Assembly: GCF_029689945.1 (NCBI RefSeq)
Contig: NZ_CP121451.1
Coordinates: 6,076,001 to 6,140,000 of the forward strand
Source: Paenibacillus amylolyticus
Lineage (GTDB): Bacteria; Bacillota; Bacilli; Paenibacillales; Paenibacillaceae
Direction of reading: 5' to 3'
Length of the DNA stretch: 64,000 nt
Position 1 is the stretch's first letter. The number at the start of each line of letters is the position of its first letter. Below are positions 17,573-26,976 of this stretch, piece after piece. The position numbers and the translations under genes were made by a program. The notes beneath the pieces were generated by a model. It had not been told where the DNA came from. It ran no database searches and saw only the letters and a list, made by a program, of their open reading frames with translations.

Positions 17573-18535
17573 CTAGAAAATTCGGTATCCGGCGAATCGG
17601 TAAGCCAGTCGGTACGAGATCACAATCAGGATCAGGCTGATGACCGATTTGAACAGATTCACAGCGGTAGCGAAACTGAACTGCCCACTAAGCAGACCTT
17701 CTCTATACACAAACGTATCGATAATATCACCTTGTTGGTAAATCAACGGACTATATAAGTTAAAGATCTGGTCAAAGTTGGCGTTAAGCACATTCCCCAG
17801 TGCCAGGGTGGCGATGACGATCCCGATCGGAATGAGTGCCGGGATGGTAATATACATCGTCTGCTTCCAGCGTCCCGCCCCATCCACTTCAGCCGCTTCA
17901 TACAGTGCAGGGTTAATGCCGGACAGTGCCGCAAGGAAGATGATCGTGTTGAATCCAAACTCTTTCCAGACATCACTCGCAATAATCGTGAATCGGAACC
18001 AGCTGCCATCCCCCAGGAAGAAGATCGGCTTGATGCCGAATACCGAGACCAGGAACTGATTGACAATCCCCGTCTGGGCCAGAATGTCGATCAGGATACC
18101 GGATAACGTCACCCAAGACAGAAAGTGTGGAAGATACACGAGCGTTTGGATCGTTCTTTTCAGCGCCATCTTCCGTACCTCGTTGAGCAATAAGGCGAAG
18201 ACAAACGGAATGATCAGATTCATGACAATCTTTGTACAGGCAAAAAATAGCGTGTTCCACGTAATTTGCAGGAAGTAATCATTTTCCCACATGTATCTGA
18301 AGTGCTTCAGTCCTACCCATTCGGAATTAAAAAATCCCAGGGCAGGTTTATAATCCTGAAATGCCATCAAAATCCCGGACATCGGAATGTATGAAAATAT
18401 AAAGACCATAATGGCCGCCGGCAACACCATGAAGTGCAGAATCCATGGCTGTTTATAGCGTTTTTTTCTCTTTTGTTCCAGCTTGTTCCCAACGTTTGCC
18501 TGCGGGACCCGCTTACCCTCCAATTTAGCCTCCAT
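17573..18535 (-). CDS. Sugar ABC transporter permease, LplB/YteP family (CUT1)
   Basis: 320 residues with a basic cytoplasmic N-terminus (KRKKRYKQPW), about six membrane helices and the EAA loop YEAAEVDGAGRWKQTMYITIPALIP. The start has AGGAG. It lies 17 bp upstream of the second permease gene in a two-gene leftward operon, divergent from the YesM-like kinase. The substrate cannot be read from sequence. Confidence 0.92.
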   Translation of the reverse strand: MEAKLEGKRVPQANVGNKLEQKRKKRYKQPWILHFMVLPAAIMVFIFSYIPMSGILMAFQDYKPALGFFNSEWVGLKHFRYMWENDYFLQITWNTLFFACTKIVMNLIIPFVFALLLNEVRKMALKRTIQTLVYLPHFLSWVTLSGILIDILAQTGIVNQFLVSVFGIKPIFFLGDGSWFRFTIIASDVWKEFGFNTIIFLAALSGINPALYEAAEVDGAGRWKQTMYITIPALIPIGIVIATLALGNVLNANFDQIFNLYSPLIYQQGDIIDTFVYREGLLSGQFSFATAVNLFKSVISLILIVISYRLAYRFAGYRIF

Positions 18536-18628
18536 AGCACTGCTCCTGTTCCCAAAAAAAGTTTTTGTGTGTGATGGGGTTCTCTGATATAAATAGTATC
18601 AAGCCATTCTGAGGTCTGCTATATAACA

Positions 18629-18656
18629 TTGTTAGGCTTGATAGTGTTTTGTTAGG
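18629..18656. promoter_or_regulatory. Direct repeat, candidate AraC-type regulator site
   Basis: TTGTTAGG occurs at 18629-18636 and 18649-18656, exactly 20 bp apart, between the divergent permease and kinase genes. Two-turn direct repeats suit AraC-type dimers such as the YesN-like regulator at 20730. A palindromic cre-like sequence TGGAAGCGCTTCA also lies at 18715-18727, inside the first codons of the kinase gene. Confidence 0.35.
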
Positions 18657-18705
18657 GCCATCCTAGGAAGAAGTGGTTTACACACGAATTAGAAGGAGAC
18701 TTTTT

Positions 18706-20520
18706 ATGCATATATGGAAGCGCTTCATGCCTTTTCAAGGTAAAGCCCGGTCCCGATTCAGTCTGTTCGCCAAAATAAATCTGTTAATTGTGGTCTTGTT
18801 CATCCCCATTCTGATCATGTACACCTACTCGAACAACGTCACCTATGATGTCGTCAGCAAAGAATTGCAGATCTCCAACACGAAACAGCTCACGTTCTTG
18901 TCCAGTCAGATCGACTCCCGTATCAATCAGATGATGGATTTCAGCCTGATTCTCTCCCGTGATCCGAATGTCAGAGCCTTCAACGGACTGAACATGTGGG
19001 ATGATCGATATGACCGGATGCAGACCCGTTATGTAATTCAGGAGAAGATGACGCTTCAGACGAGCGTTACCGATATATGGCCTACCCGATATGCGGTGTA
19101 TTCACAGCAGAATGAGGATGTCATCGCCAACTACAACCGAACTACAGGATATGACGAGGCGTATTTGAAAAAAAATATGAGCGGACAATGGACCTATGGG
19201 GACCAGAGTGCCGAATCACAGGATGAGATGAAATCCTTCTATTGGTTCTATACGGACTCCCTTGCCCAACCAGGAATGCTCACTGGAAGCAATCTGGTGA
19301 TTGAAGCCAGCTTCAGCTATGAGAACATTCAGAATATGCTGGATACGTATAAAGCAGGTGGACAAGGTGATCCTTTCTTATATCACAAAGGAAATTCACC
19401 CATTCTGAATCGCAGCGCGGACAAGCAGTTATCCGCAGAACTTATTCAGTACTTGGATACGCATTCTCCCGAAGATACCACACAGGACGTGGTCGAACTG
19501 AACGGCAAGAACTATCTGGTCAGCTCCGTGAAGTCCACCTATCTGGATTGGCATCTGGTTGATGTGATTCCGCTGTATCAGATTTTGAAACCCATCTCGC
19601 TCAGTCAGAATCTGTTCTACACCAGTATGATTTTGCTACTCGTTGTGGGCATCTCGGCTTCCATCCTGCTGTACCGGAATGTCCAGTATCCCATCAAACA
19701 ACTCATCAAAGGCTTACGCCGCGTTGAGCAGGGCGATTATTCCGTTCGACTGCATAGCAAAAACCAGAATGAATTCTCATTCCTGTTCCGAAGATTCAAC
19801 GATATGTCCCATCAGATTCAGGATCTGATCGAGAATGTGTTCCATGAGAAGATTAGAGCCAGGGAAGCTACACTGAAGCAATTACAGGCGCAGATCAATC
19901 CGCATTTCCTATATAATTGTCTTGGCTATATCATCAACATGGCCCAGATGAAGGACGAGCAAGCCGTGGTCTCCATGGCGCATAACCTTAGTGCGTATTA
20001 TCGCTATACCACCCGTATGGAAAAGGAGACATCGTCGCTTCAGGAAGAGATCAAGCTGCTGATCAACTATCTGGATATCCAGAAGCTGCGCAATGGCCGA
20101 ATTGAATATCACATTGATATTCCTGAGGACATGCTTGCCCAATCGGTGCCGCGATTAATGCTTCAACCGATGGTTGAGAATTCCGTCATACACGGTGTGG
20201 CGAAGTCCTATTCATCCGGGGAAATCCGAATTACCGGGGAGCACTTGAACGGTTTTGCCCGAATCTACATCGACGACGATGGCCCCGGCCTAAGCCCGGA
20301 ACAGTACGAAGCGCTGAACTTGAAGATGCAGGAACCACTACAAGAAGAAATGGGCTGCGGCCTTTGGAATACGAATCAACGAATCATGCACACATTCGGA
20401 AGTCATTCCTACCTCCTATTCGGCCCAGCCCCACTTGGCGGATTCCGAACCGAAATTATCTGGGAGATATCAAAAGAGGACACCGATTCCGATAAAGGAA
20501 ATACCGATAATATACGTTGA
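18706..20520 (+). CDS. Sensor histidine kinase, YesM family
   Basis: 604 residues from the ATG at 18706 (GAAGGAG). An N-terminal membrane helix, a roughly 250-residue extracytoplasmic sensing domain (dCACHE-like), a second helix, HAMP (YPIKQLIKGLRRVEQGDYSVRL), the His_kinase domain (QAQINPHFLYNCLGYIINMA) and an ATPase domain (MVENSVIHG, IDDDGPGL). It pairs with the AraC-type regulator 210 bp downstream and probably senses the sugar, or sugar-loaded binding protein, handled by the adjacent transporter. Confidence 0.92.
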   Translation: MHIWKRFMPFQGKARSRFSLFAKINLLIVVLFIPILIMYTYSNNVTYDVVSKELQISNTKQLTFLSSQIDSRINQMMDFSLILSRDPNVRAFNGLNMWDDRYDRMQTRYVIQEKMTLQTSVTDIWPTRYAVYSQQNEDVIANYNRTTGYDEAYLKKNMSGQWTYGDQSAESQDEMKSFYWFYTDSLAQPGMLTGSNLVIEASFSYENIQNMLDTYKAGGQGDPFLYHKGNSPILNRSADKQLSAELIQYLDTHSPEDTTQDVVELNGKNYLVSSVKSTYLDWHLVDVIPLYQILKPISLSQNLFYTSMILLLVVGISASILLYRNVQYPIKQLIKGLRRVEQGDYSVRLHSKNQNEFSFLFRRFNDMSHQIQDLIENVFHEKIRAREATLKQLQAQINPHFLYNCLGYIINMAQMKDEQAVVSMAHNLSAYYRYTTRMEKETSSLQEEIKLLINYLDIQKLRNGRIEYHIDIPEDMLAQSVPRLMLQPMVENSVIHGVAKSYSSGEIRITGEHLNGFARIYIDDDGPGLSPEQYEALNLKMQEPLQEEMGCGLWNTNQRIMHTFGSHSYLLFGPAPLGGFRTEIIWEISKEDTDSDKGNTDNIR

Positions 20521-20729
20521 CTATTTGATTTTGAACGAACCATTTACACGTGAACGCAGAGGACAGAAAAAACCTGAAGAAGCAAAGCGTTCGCCTTTCA
20601 AGCACCATTTTAACCTTATAATCATTTAATTCAGAAAATGGGGCTTGAACAGCGATCGGAAGGTTGTTCTGTCATCGGAGTGGCAAGTGTAAATATACCT
20701 TTAGTTCAACCACCAAGGGAGACATTATA

Positions 20730-22337
20730 ATGCACATGATGATCGTAGACGATGAAGCACACTGGGTCGATAACCTGTCCATGACCAAGCCCTGGCATAC
20801 GCTGGGGATTGAGCATGTGCACAAAGCCTACTCGGCACACGAAGCACTACAAATGATTGACACCCACCCCATCGATATCGTGATCTCGGACATTCAGATG
20901 CCCGAAATGACAGGCATTGAACTAATCGAACGCATCCGCATCCGGGACAAAAAAATAAAATGTATTCTGTTATCCGGGTATTCCGAATTTGATTACGCCA
21001 AAAAAGCCATTCAGTTCGAAGCTGTGGACTATCTGCTGAAGCCGCCCACTGACGATGAATTAATGGGTGCCGTGCAGAAGGCCATCGATCAATTGAACAA
21101 TGAATGGGAGCTGGTCAGTTCACTAACACGAACGCAGTTTACGTTGCGAGAATCTCCCCATTTGCGAGGACGACTGCTCCTTGGGGCTTTGCAGGGACAA
21201 CGAATCGCCGCTGCCGAATGGGAGCGGAAGCTTGCCAATTACGACCTGCCCTTTCACACCGGGGATGCCGCGTTAATGTTGGTACGGTTGGAAGAAGAAT
21301 TCGGACACTATGACAGCAATGATCAGACCCTGATCGAATATGCGATCATCAACATGGCGGAAGAGATTATGGGTGAGTTTATGGAAGTGTGGGGCGTGAA
21401 GGAGGAGCACGGATATCTGGTGTTTTTGCTTCAGTTGAAAGAACGGAAAGACGATATTGGCAAAGAAACCATGCTGGAGAAGCTGTCCATTCAGCTTCAA
21501 TCCAAAGTAAAACAATTTCTGAAAGGCTCCCTCTCCATCGTTATCACCGAGTGGTTCACCTTTCCGGAACAGATTTACGATCGCTTCCGTCAGGCTTCCG
21601 CCTATTTCCGGCAGATCGTTGGCGACGAACGCGAATTTGTTATGCGCGTGAGCGATGTCGAAACACCTGCGGCGCAAGGTCCACTCGACGTGCTGTATAC
21701 CCCACCCACCTTCATTAGTCTGTTGGAAAGCGGACAGTGGGATGCCGCCGAAGAGAAAATCCTCGCGGTCTGCGCGGAGTTGGATGAAAAATGGTCGGAA
21801 TCATGGGAGCATTGCATGGAGGCAGGTTTCCTCATTACAGCATCGTTCACCAACATCGCCCACCGGAACAAGCTGACTCTGACCACTTTAATGGGAAATG
21901 ATGTCGAGGATTTGCAAAGTGGGGAAGTTTTCGCTACCATCAGCAAACTGCGGAAATGGTCGCTCAGCGTGCTCGGCAAACTCAAGGAAGGCACATCCAA
22001 CGAGATCAAGGACATTCGTTCCGATTATGTGAAGAAGATTCAGGATTTTACAGATAAGAACCTGCATCTGGATGTATCTTTGCGTGTGCTTGCAGATCAT
22101 GTGAACCTGCACCCCACCCATCTGTCCAAGATCTATAAGATCGAAACGGGCGAAGGCATCAGTGATTATATCTCGCGCCTGCGTATGGATCGGGCCTGTC
22201 ACAAGCTGGTGACGACCACCAAAAAAGTATATGAAATCAGCATGGAGATTGGTTATATGGACCCGGCTTATTTTATCAAAGTGTTCAAGCGTCAATTCGG
22301 CGTTACGCCGCAGGAATACAGAGACCAGCATAAATAA
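20730..22337 (+). CDS. Response regulator with AraC domain, YesN family
   Basis: 535 residues. The start ATG at 20730 (site AAGGGAG) begins the receiver domain: MIVDDEAHWVDNL, phospho-Asp in IVISDIQMPEMTG, LLSGYSEF, LLKPP. A variable helical linker is followed by a C-terminal AraC DNA-binding domain (LADHVNLHPTHLSKIYKIETGEGISDYI, IGYMDPAYFIKVFKRQFGVTPQEYR). It is expected to activate the permease and binding-protein genes on either side. Confidence 0.92.
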   Translation: MHMMIVDDEAHWVDNLSMTKPWHTLGIEHVHKAYSAHEALQMIDTHPIDIVISDIQMPEMTGIELIERIRIRDKKIKCILLSGYSEFDYAKKAIQFEAVDYLLKPPTDDELMGAVQKAIDQLNNEWELVSSLTRTQFTLRESPHLRGRLLLGALQGQRIAAAEWERKLANYDLPFHTGDAALMLVRLEEEFGHYDSNDQTLIEYAIINMAEEIMGEFMEVWGVKEEHGYLVFLLQLKERKDDIGKETMLEKLSIQLQSKVKQFLKGSLSIVITEWFTFPEQIYDRFRQASAYFRQIVGDEREFVMRVSDVETPAAQGPLDVLYTPPTFISLLESGQWDAAEEKILAVCAELDEKWSESWEHCMEAGFLITASFTNIAHRNKLTLTTLMGNDVEDLQSGEVFATISKLRKWSLSVLGKLKEGTSNEIKDIRSDYVKKIQDFTDKNLHLDVSLRVLADHVNLHPTHLSKIYKIETGEGISDYISRLRMDRACHKLVTTTKKVYEISMEIGYMDPAYFIKVFKRQFGVTPQEYRDQHK

Positions 22338-22453
22338 CATGACTGAAAACCGAATTTTTTGAACTTCATTTGCACATTCACTAATAGAGTCCTATGGAAA
22401 CTAACAAACTCATATAGATGCCCTCCCGCCCAAATTGGTACAGTTACATTGTA

Positions 22454-22670
22454 GAGGTTGTTCAAAAAAGTCCGCTTTTGATTACGAAGGATGCCTAGCG
22501 GCATCATCAGCATCGAATATGGAATTCAGCCGAAATAAGCGGGTGGCTTACGAAGTATGTTTCCTTTGGAAACATTGTAGTTGCTCACGTAGCTCTATCT
22601 ACGCTCCGCTACTCCATTTCTAGCTTCATCCCATCTTCTCGGTACTGAAAACCGGCCTTTTTGAACACGC
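22454..22670. repeat. Intergenic repeat with imperfect terminal inverted repeats
   Basis: About 217 bp bounded by GAGGTTGTTCAAAAAAGTCC and the near-inverse GGCCTTTTTGAACACGC, containing internal palindromic pieces (GTTTCCTTTGGAAAC; TAGCTCTATCTACGCTCCGCTAC). It has no coding potential. I recognise very similar sequences as a dispersed intergenic repeat in Paenibacillus genomes. It separates the yesN-like gene from the binding-protein gene, so it could affect read-through. Confidence 0.6.
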
Positions 22671-22705
22671 ATTTGTAAAGATCATACACCGTAGGGGATT
22701 GAACA

Positions 22706-24385
22706 ATGATCAAATTCAAAACATGGTGGTCACTGCTCATGGTTATCGCGCTCATCACGATCACTGCGTGCGGCAGTGGCGAGACAGCCAGTGACAATGG
22801 TACCGATAATACGCCGGGAACTGTCGGCTCAGCGGAAGCAGAAGCTGCTTTTGCCAAAGGAAAATATGACCCACCCATCGAGTTCAGTTCGGTATTGATG
22901 CCGAAGAAATACGTGCAAGGAGATACCAAAGAAAATAACGTGCACGATCGCTGGATGCTCGAAACGCTGGGTATGAAACATAAAGATACCTGGTATCCAG
23001 CCAATGACGACCAATACAGACAAAAGCTTCAACTGGCTATCGCTTCTGGCGAGAAGCTGCCTGATTTCGTCACCGTACCCACCAATGCGGTACTGACCAA
23101 TCAACTGATCGACTCAGGTCAATTCATCGCCATCGATGAGTTGTTCGACGAATACGCGAGTCAGACCCTGAAAGATCACGCAGCAGCACATCCTGAACTG
23201 TGGTATCCGTTCACCAAGGACGGCAAGAAATACAACATGCCGATCATGGAGTACACCGATAACGACGATACTCTGCTCTGGCTCCGCGAGGACTGGATGG
23301 AGAAGCTGAACTTGGAAGCTCCAAAAACCATCGCAGACCTTGAGAACATCATGGACAAATTCAAAAACGAGAACCCGGACGGTCTGTCTCCAGACAAAGT
23401 ATTCCCGCTGGCAATCTCGCTGAAAAATAACACCAACACCTGGATGGGTCAGCTCGACTGGTTGTTCGGTGCATACGGTACAATCGAGGAGCAATGGAAC
23501 AAAGACGCAAACGGCAATCTCGAGTACGGCTCCGTTAACCCGGGTGCCAAACAAGCTCTTGCCAAACTAGCTGAATGGATGGATAAAGGTTATATCCACG
23601 CTGACTCCGCTCTGTGGGACGAAGGCAAATCCGCTGAGAGCTGGACAGCTGGCAAAGCGGGCATTCTGCCTGGCGCCAACTGGGTACCGGACTGGCCTGC
23701 ACCTGACCTGCTGAAGAACGTACCTGGCTCAAAGTATAAAGCTTACCCTGTTCCAGCTGGCCCAGACGGCAAGATCGGTACGAAGTGGCAGAACTCTGGT
23801 GTCAACGCAAGTATCATGATCAACAAAGATGCGAAGCATCCAGAAGCCATCTTCCTGTACTACAACTACTTGCTCGATAACCTGGCTAACCCGGCTGAGG
23901 GCAGTGAGTATGAATACGGCTTCGCCAAAGGTTACGACTGGGATATCATTGACGGACAACCGACCAGTGACAAAGAGAAGATCAAAGACTTCTCCAACGA
24001 ATTCCCGTTCCTGACCGGCCCAGCACGTATCCCGGATCTGTACATGAAAACACTCGTGAAGCTGGCCAACGGCGAGAAGCCTGAAACACCGTACGAGAAA
24101 CAAATGGCCGAATTCCGTAAACCGGAAAACTGGTATGCTGGTAAAGTCGTTATGTCCCAGATCGACATCCGTAAACAAAACTACTTTACTGGCGCAGCAA
24201 CACCAACCATGGTGTCCAAATGGAACCTGCTCCGTCAGTCCGAGATGGAAACCTTCAACAAAATCATCTACGGCAACCTGCCAATTGATGCCTTTGACCA
24301 ATTCGTAGCCAACTGGAAATCCAATGGCGGAGATCAGATCACGCAAGAAGTGAATGATTGGTTTAAGTCGGTGAGTGCGAAGTAA
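22706..24385 (+). CDS. Sugar ABC transporter substrate-binding lipoprotein, LplA family
   Basis: 559 residues with a lipoprotein signal (WSLLMVIALITITAC, cleavage before Cys). Family 1 extracellular binding protein of the large LplA type used with YtcP/YteP permeases; many Trp and Asp residues suit an oligosaccharide cleft. A modest ribosome site (TAGGGG) precedes the ATG. It completes the transporter encoded by the two leftward permeases. Confidence 0.92.
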   Translation: MIKFKTWWSLLMVIALITITACGSGETASDNGTDNTPGTVGSAEAEAAFAKGKYDPPIEFSSVLMPKKYVQGDTKENNVHDRWMLETLGMKHKDTWYPANDDQYRQKLQLAIASGEKLPDFVTVPTNAVLTNQLIDSGQFIAIDELFDEYASQTLKDHAAAHPELWYPFTKDGKKYNMPIMEYTDNDDTLLWLREDWMEKLNLEAPKTIADLENIMDKFKNENPDGLSPDKVFPLAISLKNNTNTWMGQLDWLFGAYGTIEEQWNKDANGNLEYGSVNPGAKQALAKLAEWMDKGYIHADSALWDEGKSAESWTAGKAGILPGANWVPDWPAPDLLKNVPGSKYKAYPVPAGPDGKIGTKWQNSGVNASIMINKDAKHPEAIFLYYNYLLDNLANPAEGSEYEYGFAKGYDWDIIDGQPTSDKEKIKDFSNEFPFLTGPARIPDLYMKTLVKLANGEKPETPYEKQMAEFRKPENWYAGKVVMSQIDIRKQNYFTGAATPTMVSKWNLLRQSEMETFNKIIYGNLPIDAFDQFVANWKSNGGDQITQEVNDWFKSVSAK

Positions 24386-24417
24386 GAATAGGATTTTGAA
24401 AAAGTAGATCGTTAAAA

Positions 24418-24458
24418 AAACAGCCGAGGCGTGTAACTTACCGCTTCGGCTGTTTTTT
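24418..24458 (+). terminator. Rho-independent terminator after the binding-protein gene
   Basis: AACAGCCGAGGCG and CGCTTCGGCTGTT enclose a 10-nt loop and end in TTTTTT. Confidence 0.85.
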
Positions 24459-24487
24459 AAGTTAAGATCTGGGCCGCTTCCCCTGAC

Positions 24488-24814
24488 TTATGGATTCGCG
24501 TTAGTGAATTGATTAGCCTTCGTATTGGTCTCCTCAGGCATTGACTGGCCCAGTATGGATACTGTGAGCTGAATCCCATCTCTTAGCCCTTGCATGTATA
24601 ACCGCTCATTCTCTATTCCTTTGGTGACAATGTATCGGCTCTCCCACTCAGCATATTCAGGTGTCTGCTCCATATCCTTGCCAGCAAACAATCCTTCAAA
24701 CGCTTCCTCCTTTTCCTCATGTACACGACTCAATTCAGGGTCATGCTCGATTTGGGCAGATACTTCATCAAGCCTTGCCTGAATCGCTTGTTTCAACCAC
24801 GGTGGAAAGTCCAT
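24488..24814 (-). CDS. Hypothetical acidic helical protein
   Basis: 108 residues from the ATG at 24814 (GGGGAGGAG). All-helical, Glu-rich, no cysteine or membrane segment; begins MDFPPWLKQAIQARLDEVSAQ. No family recognised. It follows a Spo0E-like remnant on the same strand. Confidence 0.55.
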   Translation of the reverse strand: MDFPPWLKQAIQARLDEVSAQIEHDPELSRVHEEKEEAFEGLFAGKDMEQTPEYAEWESRYIVTKGIENERLYMQGLRDGIQLTVSILGQSMPEETNTKANQFTNANP

Positions 24815-24850
24815 TTCTTCTCCTCCCCTACGCATTATGTACCTCGCTCA

Positions 24851-25003
24851 TCATCGTACAACTCGGCTATGTCTCGCCTTAGTTTCGCTGACTCGTGCCA
24901 CCAGTTCATCCACCCTCCGGCTCTGTTCCTGAACCTCGGGATTGTCCCACAACGGAATCGCTTGCTTCAAGGATGCCTCACCAAGCTGATTAAGCTTGCG
25001 CCT
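24851..25003 (-). pseudogene. Spo0E-like aspartyl-phosphatase fragment
   Basis: Open frame of 50 codons without a start, reading NQLGEASLKQAIPLWDNPEVQEQSRRVDELVARV. The S-x-x-h-D-E-L-h core in its second half is the Spo0E signature; intact members dephosphorylate Spo0A. A stop (25004-25006) lies just upstream in frame; a plausible start lies in another frame (GGAATAACATAGAGGCGCAAG), so a small indel may have broken it. Confidence 0.45.
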
Positions 25004-25214
25004 CTATGTTATTCCTTTTCTCTTTGTCTCATCTAAATTGTACGAAAAATTATGAACTTTTTAATGTAATTATCGAATTATAATAAAAGAATACGATTAA
25101 TTTGCATGGTGGTAATAAACTGTTACCTCTAAGGAAAATAAATTTTCATATTTATAACATTGCCTAACTGACTCATATCAGCAATTATTCTCTCCATATA
25201 TTTGCTTCCTTTAA

Positions 25215-25247
25215 ACAAAAACGGCTGCACTGAAGTTCATGCAACCG
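25215..25247 (-). terminator. Terminator beyond the ATPase-nuclease gene
   Basis: Minus-strand CGGTTGCA-N10-TGCAGCCG followed by TTTTTG. A second inverted repeat (AGAAGTTCT and AGAACTTCT, about 25320-25360) lies between it and the gene. Confidence 0.6.
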
Positions 25248-25361
25248 ATGTTCTCAATTTTTTGTACACTCTTGCATTCTCAATTTTAGTGGCGTGGATT
25301 CCTTCGCCCATACTCAAAGCAGAAGTTCTTATTATGAGCAAAGTGGTAATGAGAACTTCTA

Positions 25362-26756
25362 TTATTGTCTTTGAAGAAAACCTGCTAATTGTGCGTGTCT
25401 TCTTAAAGTGACTTTAATTGCATCTTTAATTGACGAAGGTTTTGTGTTTTCCGAAGAAAACACCTTCATTTCGATAATAAGCTTATTTTTTTGTGCTCCT
25501 TCTTTTTTAACATATACATCTGCTCGAACTGAACTATATTCTGTATTGATATTTTTTTCATATGATGCTTCAAGGTCACACAATCTTAGTATCTCAGAAA
25601 TTCTTTTCCCCAGTGCGACAGATTTTTCTGGTATATCTTGATACCACTCACGTGCAGCAATAGAACGTTGAGACTCTCTATCCCTAACAGGATTAAAATT
25701 ATAATTAGTCCAATTATCAGAAAGTATTAAGTAAAAATGAGTAGCCTTAAATCTATTTAATGGTGAAACAGGTACTCGGTAATTTTCATCTTCTAATGAG
25801 AGACAAAGCTTGTGTAAATCAGCAACTTTTACAGGAACAATACGAAGATCAAAGTACAATCGCGTTTTATTAAATTCTCTTAAAGGTAGACTCGCTCTAT
25901 CTTCGTCATTGAGTTCTCTATACCAAGCATCCCAATTAAGTTTATAACCTTCACGAGGCTTACTAAATTGCAGTACACGTTGAATTCTTACACTGTCTGC
26001 GACAGGCCACATTAGGATTACTTGGTAATCTGACAGATTATCAACATCATCAATGTTGCTCGCCAACAAGCTACCAACTTTTTCAATCGCGGCACCTATT
26101 GTACTACATCGAAGGCCAATATCCACCAGATCTGGTTCCAAAATACCGTAGTCCGCTAATGAATTCTCTGAGTTATGGAAGGAAAAAGTTTCTTCAATGA
26201 TTGAAGGCCATTCTTCTTTAACGGGTCCTGAAATTATAAAATCATCACTTAAAAGAATCCTCTTATTTCTACTTGTAGCATCTACTAATAACCTCTGAAA
26301 CTCCCTATTTGTCGTCAACCAAATAAAAACAATTGGTATATTACGAAACTCTCCCCGGTCTAATAAACTTAAATACTCTACAAATTGTGTTGGAATAGTC
26401 TCTCTGCCTACTACTCCTTCTTCATATTGATCAATAATCGCAATCAATAATTTGTCAATATTATATATTTTCTCGATTTGTACTCTTTCAAAGAGTTTCT
26501 CTTTACTTTCAATCTCTTCACGATTAAGTTGAAATGTATATGTACTAGGGATATGTGTACTTATCTCGCGAACAGCGGAAGTCTTTCCAGCGCCACTTTC
26601 ACCGTACATAGGCAGAAAGCGAATCCCTCCACTAATTTGTATTGATTTATTTGCAGTGTTTATTATAGATAACAAGTTTGAATTAGGTACCAATCTTCCC
26701 CTATATGCCGTATCAAGATCTTCATATCTCGAAGGTAAACTGATTGTAATGGACAT
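25362..26756 (-). CDS. AAA-type ATPase fused to a PD-(D/E)XK-like nuclease domain
   Basis: 464 residues, GAGGAG ahead of the ATG. Residues 45-160 form a P-loop NTPase core: Walker A GESGAGKTS (52-60), Walker B-like LLIAIIDQYEE (103-113), sensor-like IVFIWLTTN (142-150). The middle is a helical lid or linker. The last 60 residues contain RADVYVKKEGAQKNKLIIEMKVF, a D-(n)-E-x-K pattern of PD-(D/E)XK nucleases. It lies 220 bp downstream of the Shedu gene on the same strand. I infer an ATP-gated nuclease acting with or beside Shedu in defence; the fold calls rest on motifs seen by eye. Confidence 0.65.
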   Translation of the reverse strand: MSITISLPSRYEDLDTAYRGRLVPNSNLLSIINTANKSIQISGGIRFLPMYGESGAGKTSAVREISTHIPSTYTFQLNREEIESKEKLFERVQIEKIYNIDKLLIAIIDQYEEGVVGRETIPTQFVEYLSLLDRGEFRNIPIVFIWLTTNREFQRLLVDATSRNKRILLSDDFIISGPVKEEWPSIIEETFSFHNSENSLADYGILEPDLVDIGLRCSTIGAAIEKVGSLLASNIDDVDNLSDYQVILMWPVADSVRIQRVLQFSKPREGYKLNWDAWYRELNDEDRASLPLREFNKTRLYFDLRIVPVKVADLHKLCLSLEDENYRVPVSPLNRFKATHFYLILSDNWTNYNFNPVRDRESQRSIAAREWYQDIPEKSVALGKRISEILRLCDLEASYEKNINTEYSSVRADVYVKKEGAQKNKLIIEMKVFSSENTKPSSIKDAIKVTLRRHAQLAGFLQRQ

Positions 26757-26976
26757 AGTAATAAATCTCCTCTCTTTCTAATTTCCCTGTGTTCTATCAT
26801 TGAAATTCCCTAAACAACTTTCATTACTACATCTAAAAATACGTAGTTAATAAAATACATACAGAACTCCTTATTACTATTGTTTTGTTTCTTTATGAAT
26901 AGATTTTTTTGTATTCACGGCCTTTAAAGAAGTGTTTGTACTTATTTTCCCCACAAATTCTTACTACACATAGTAA

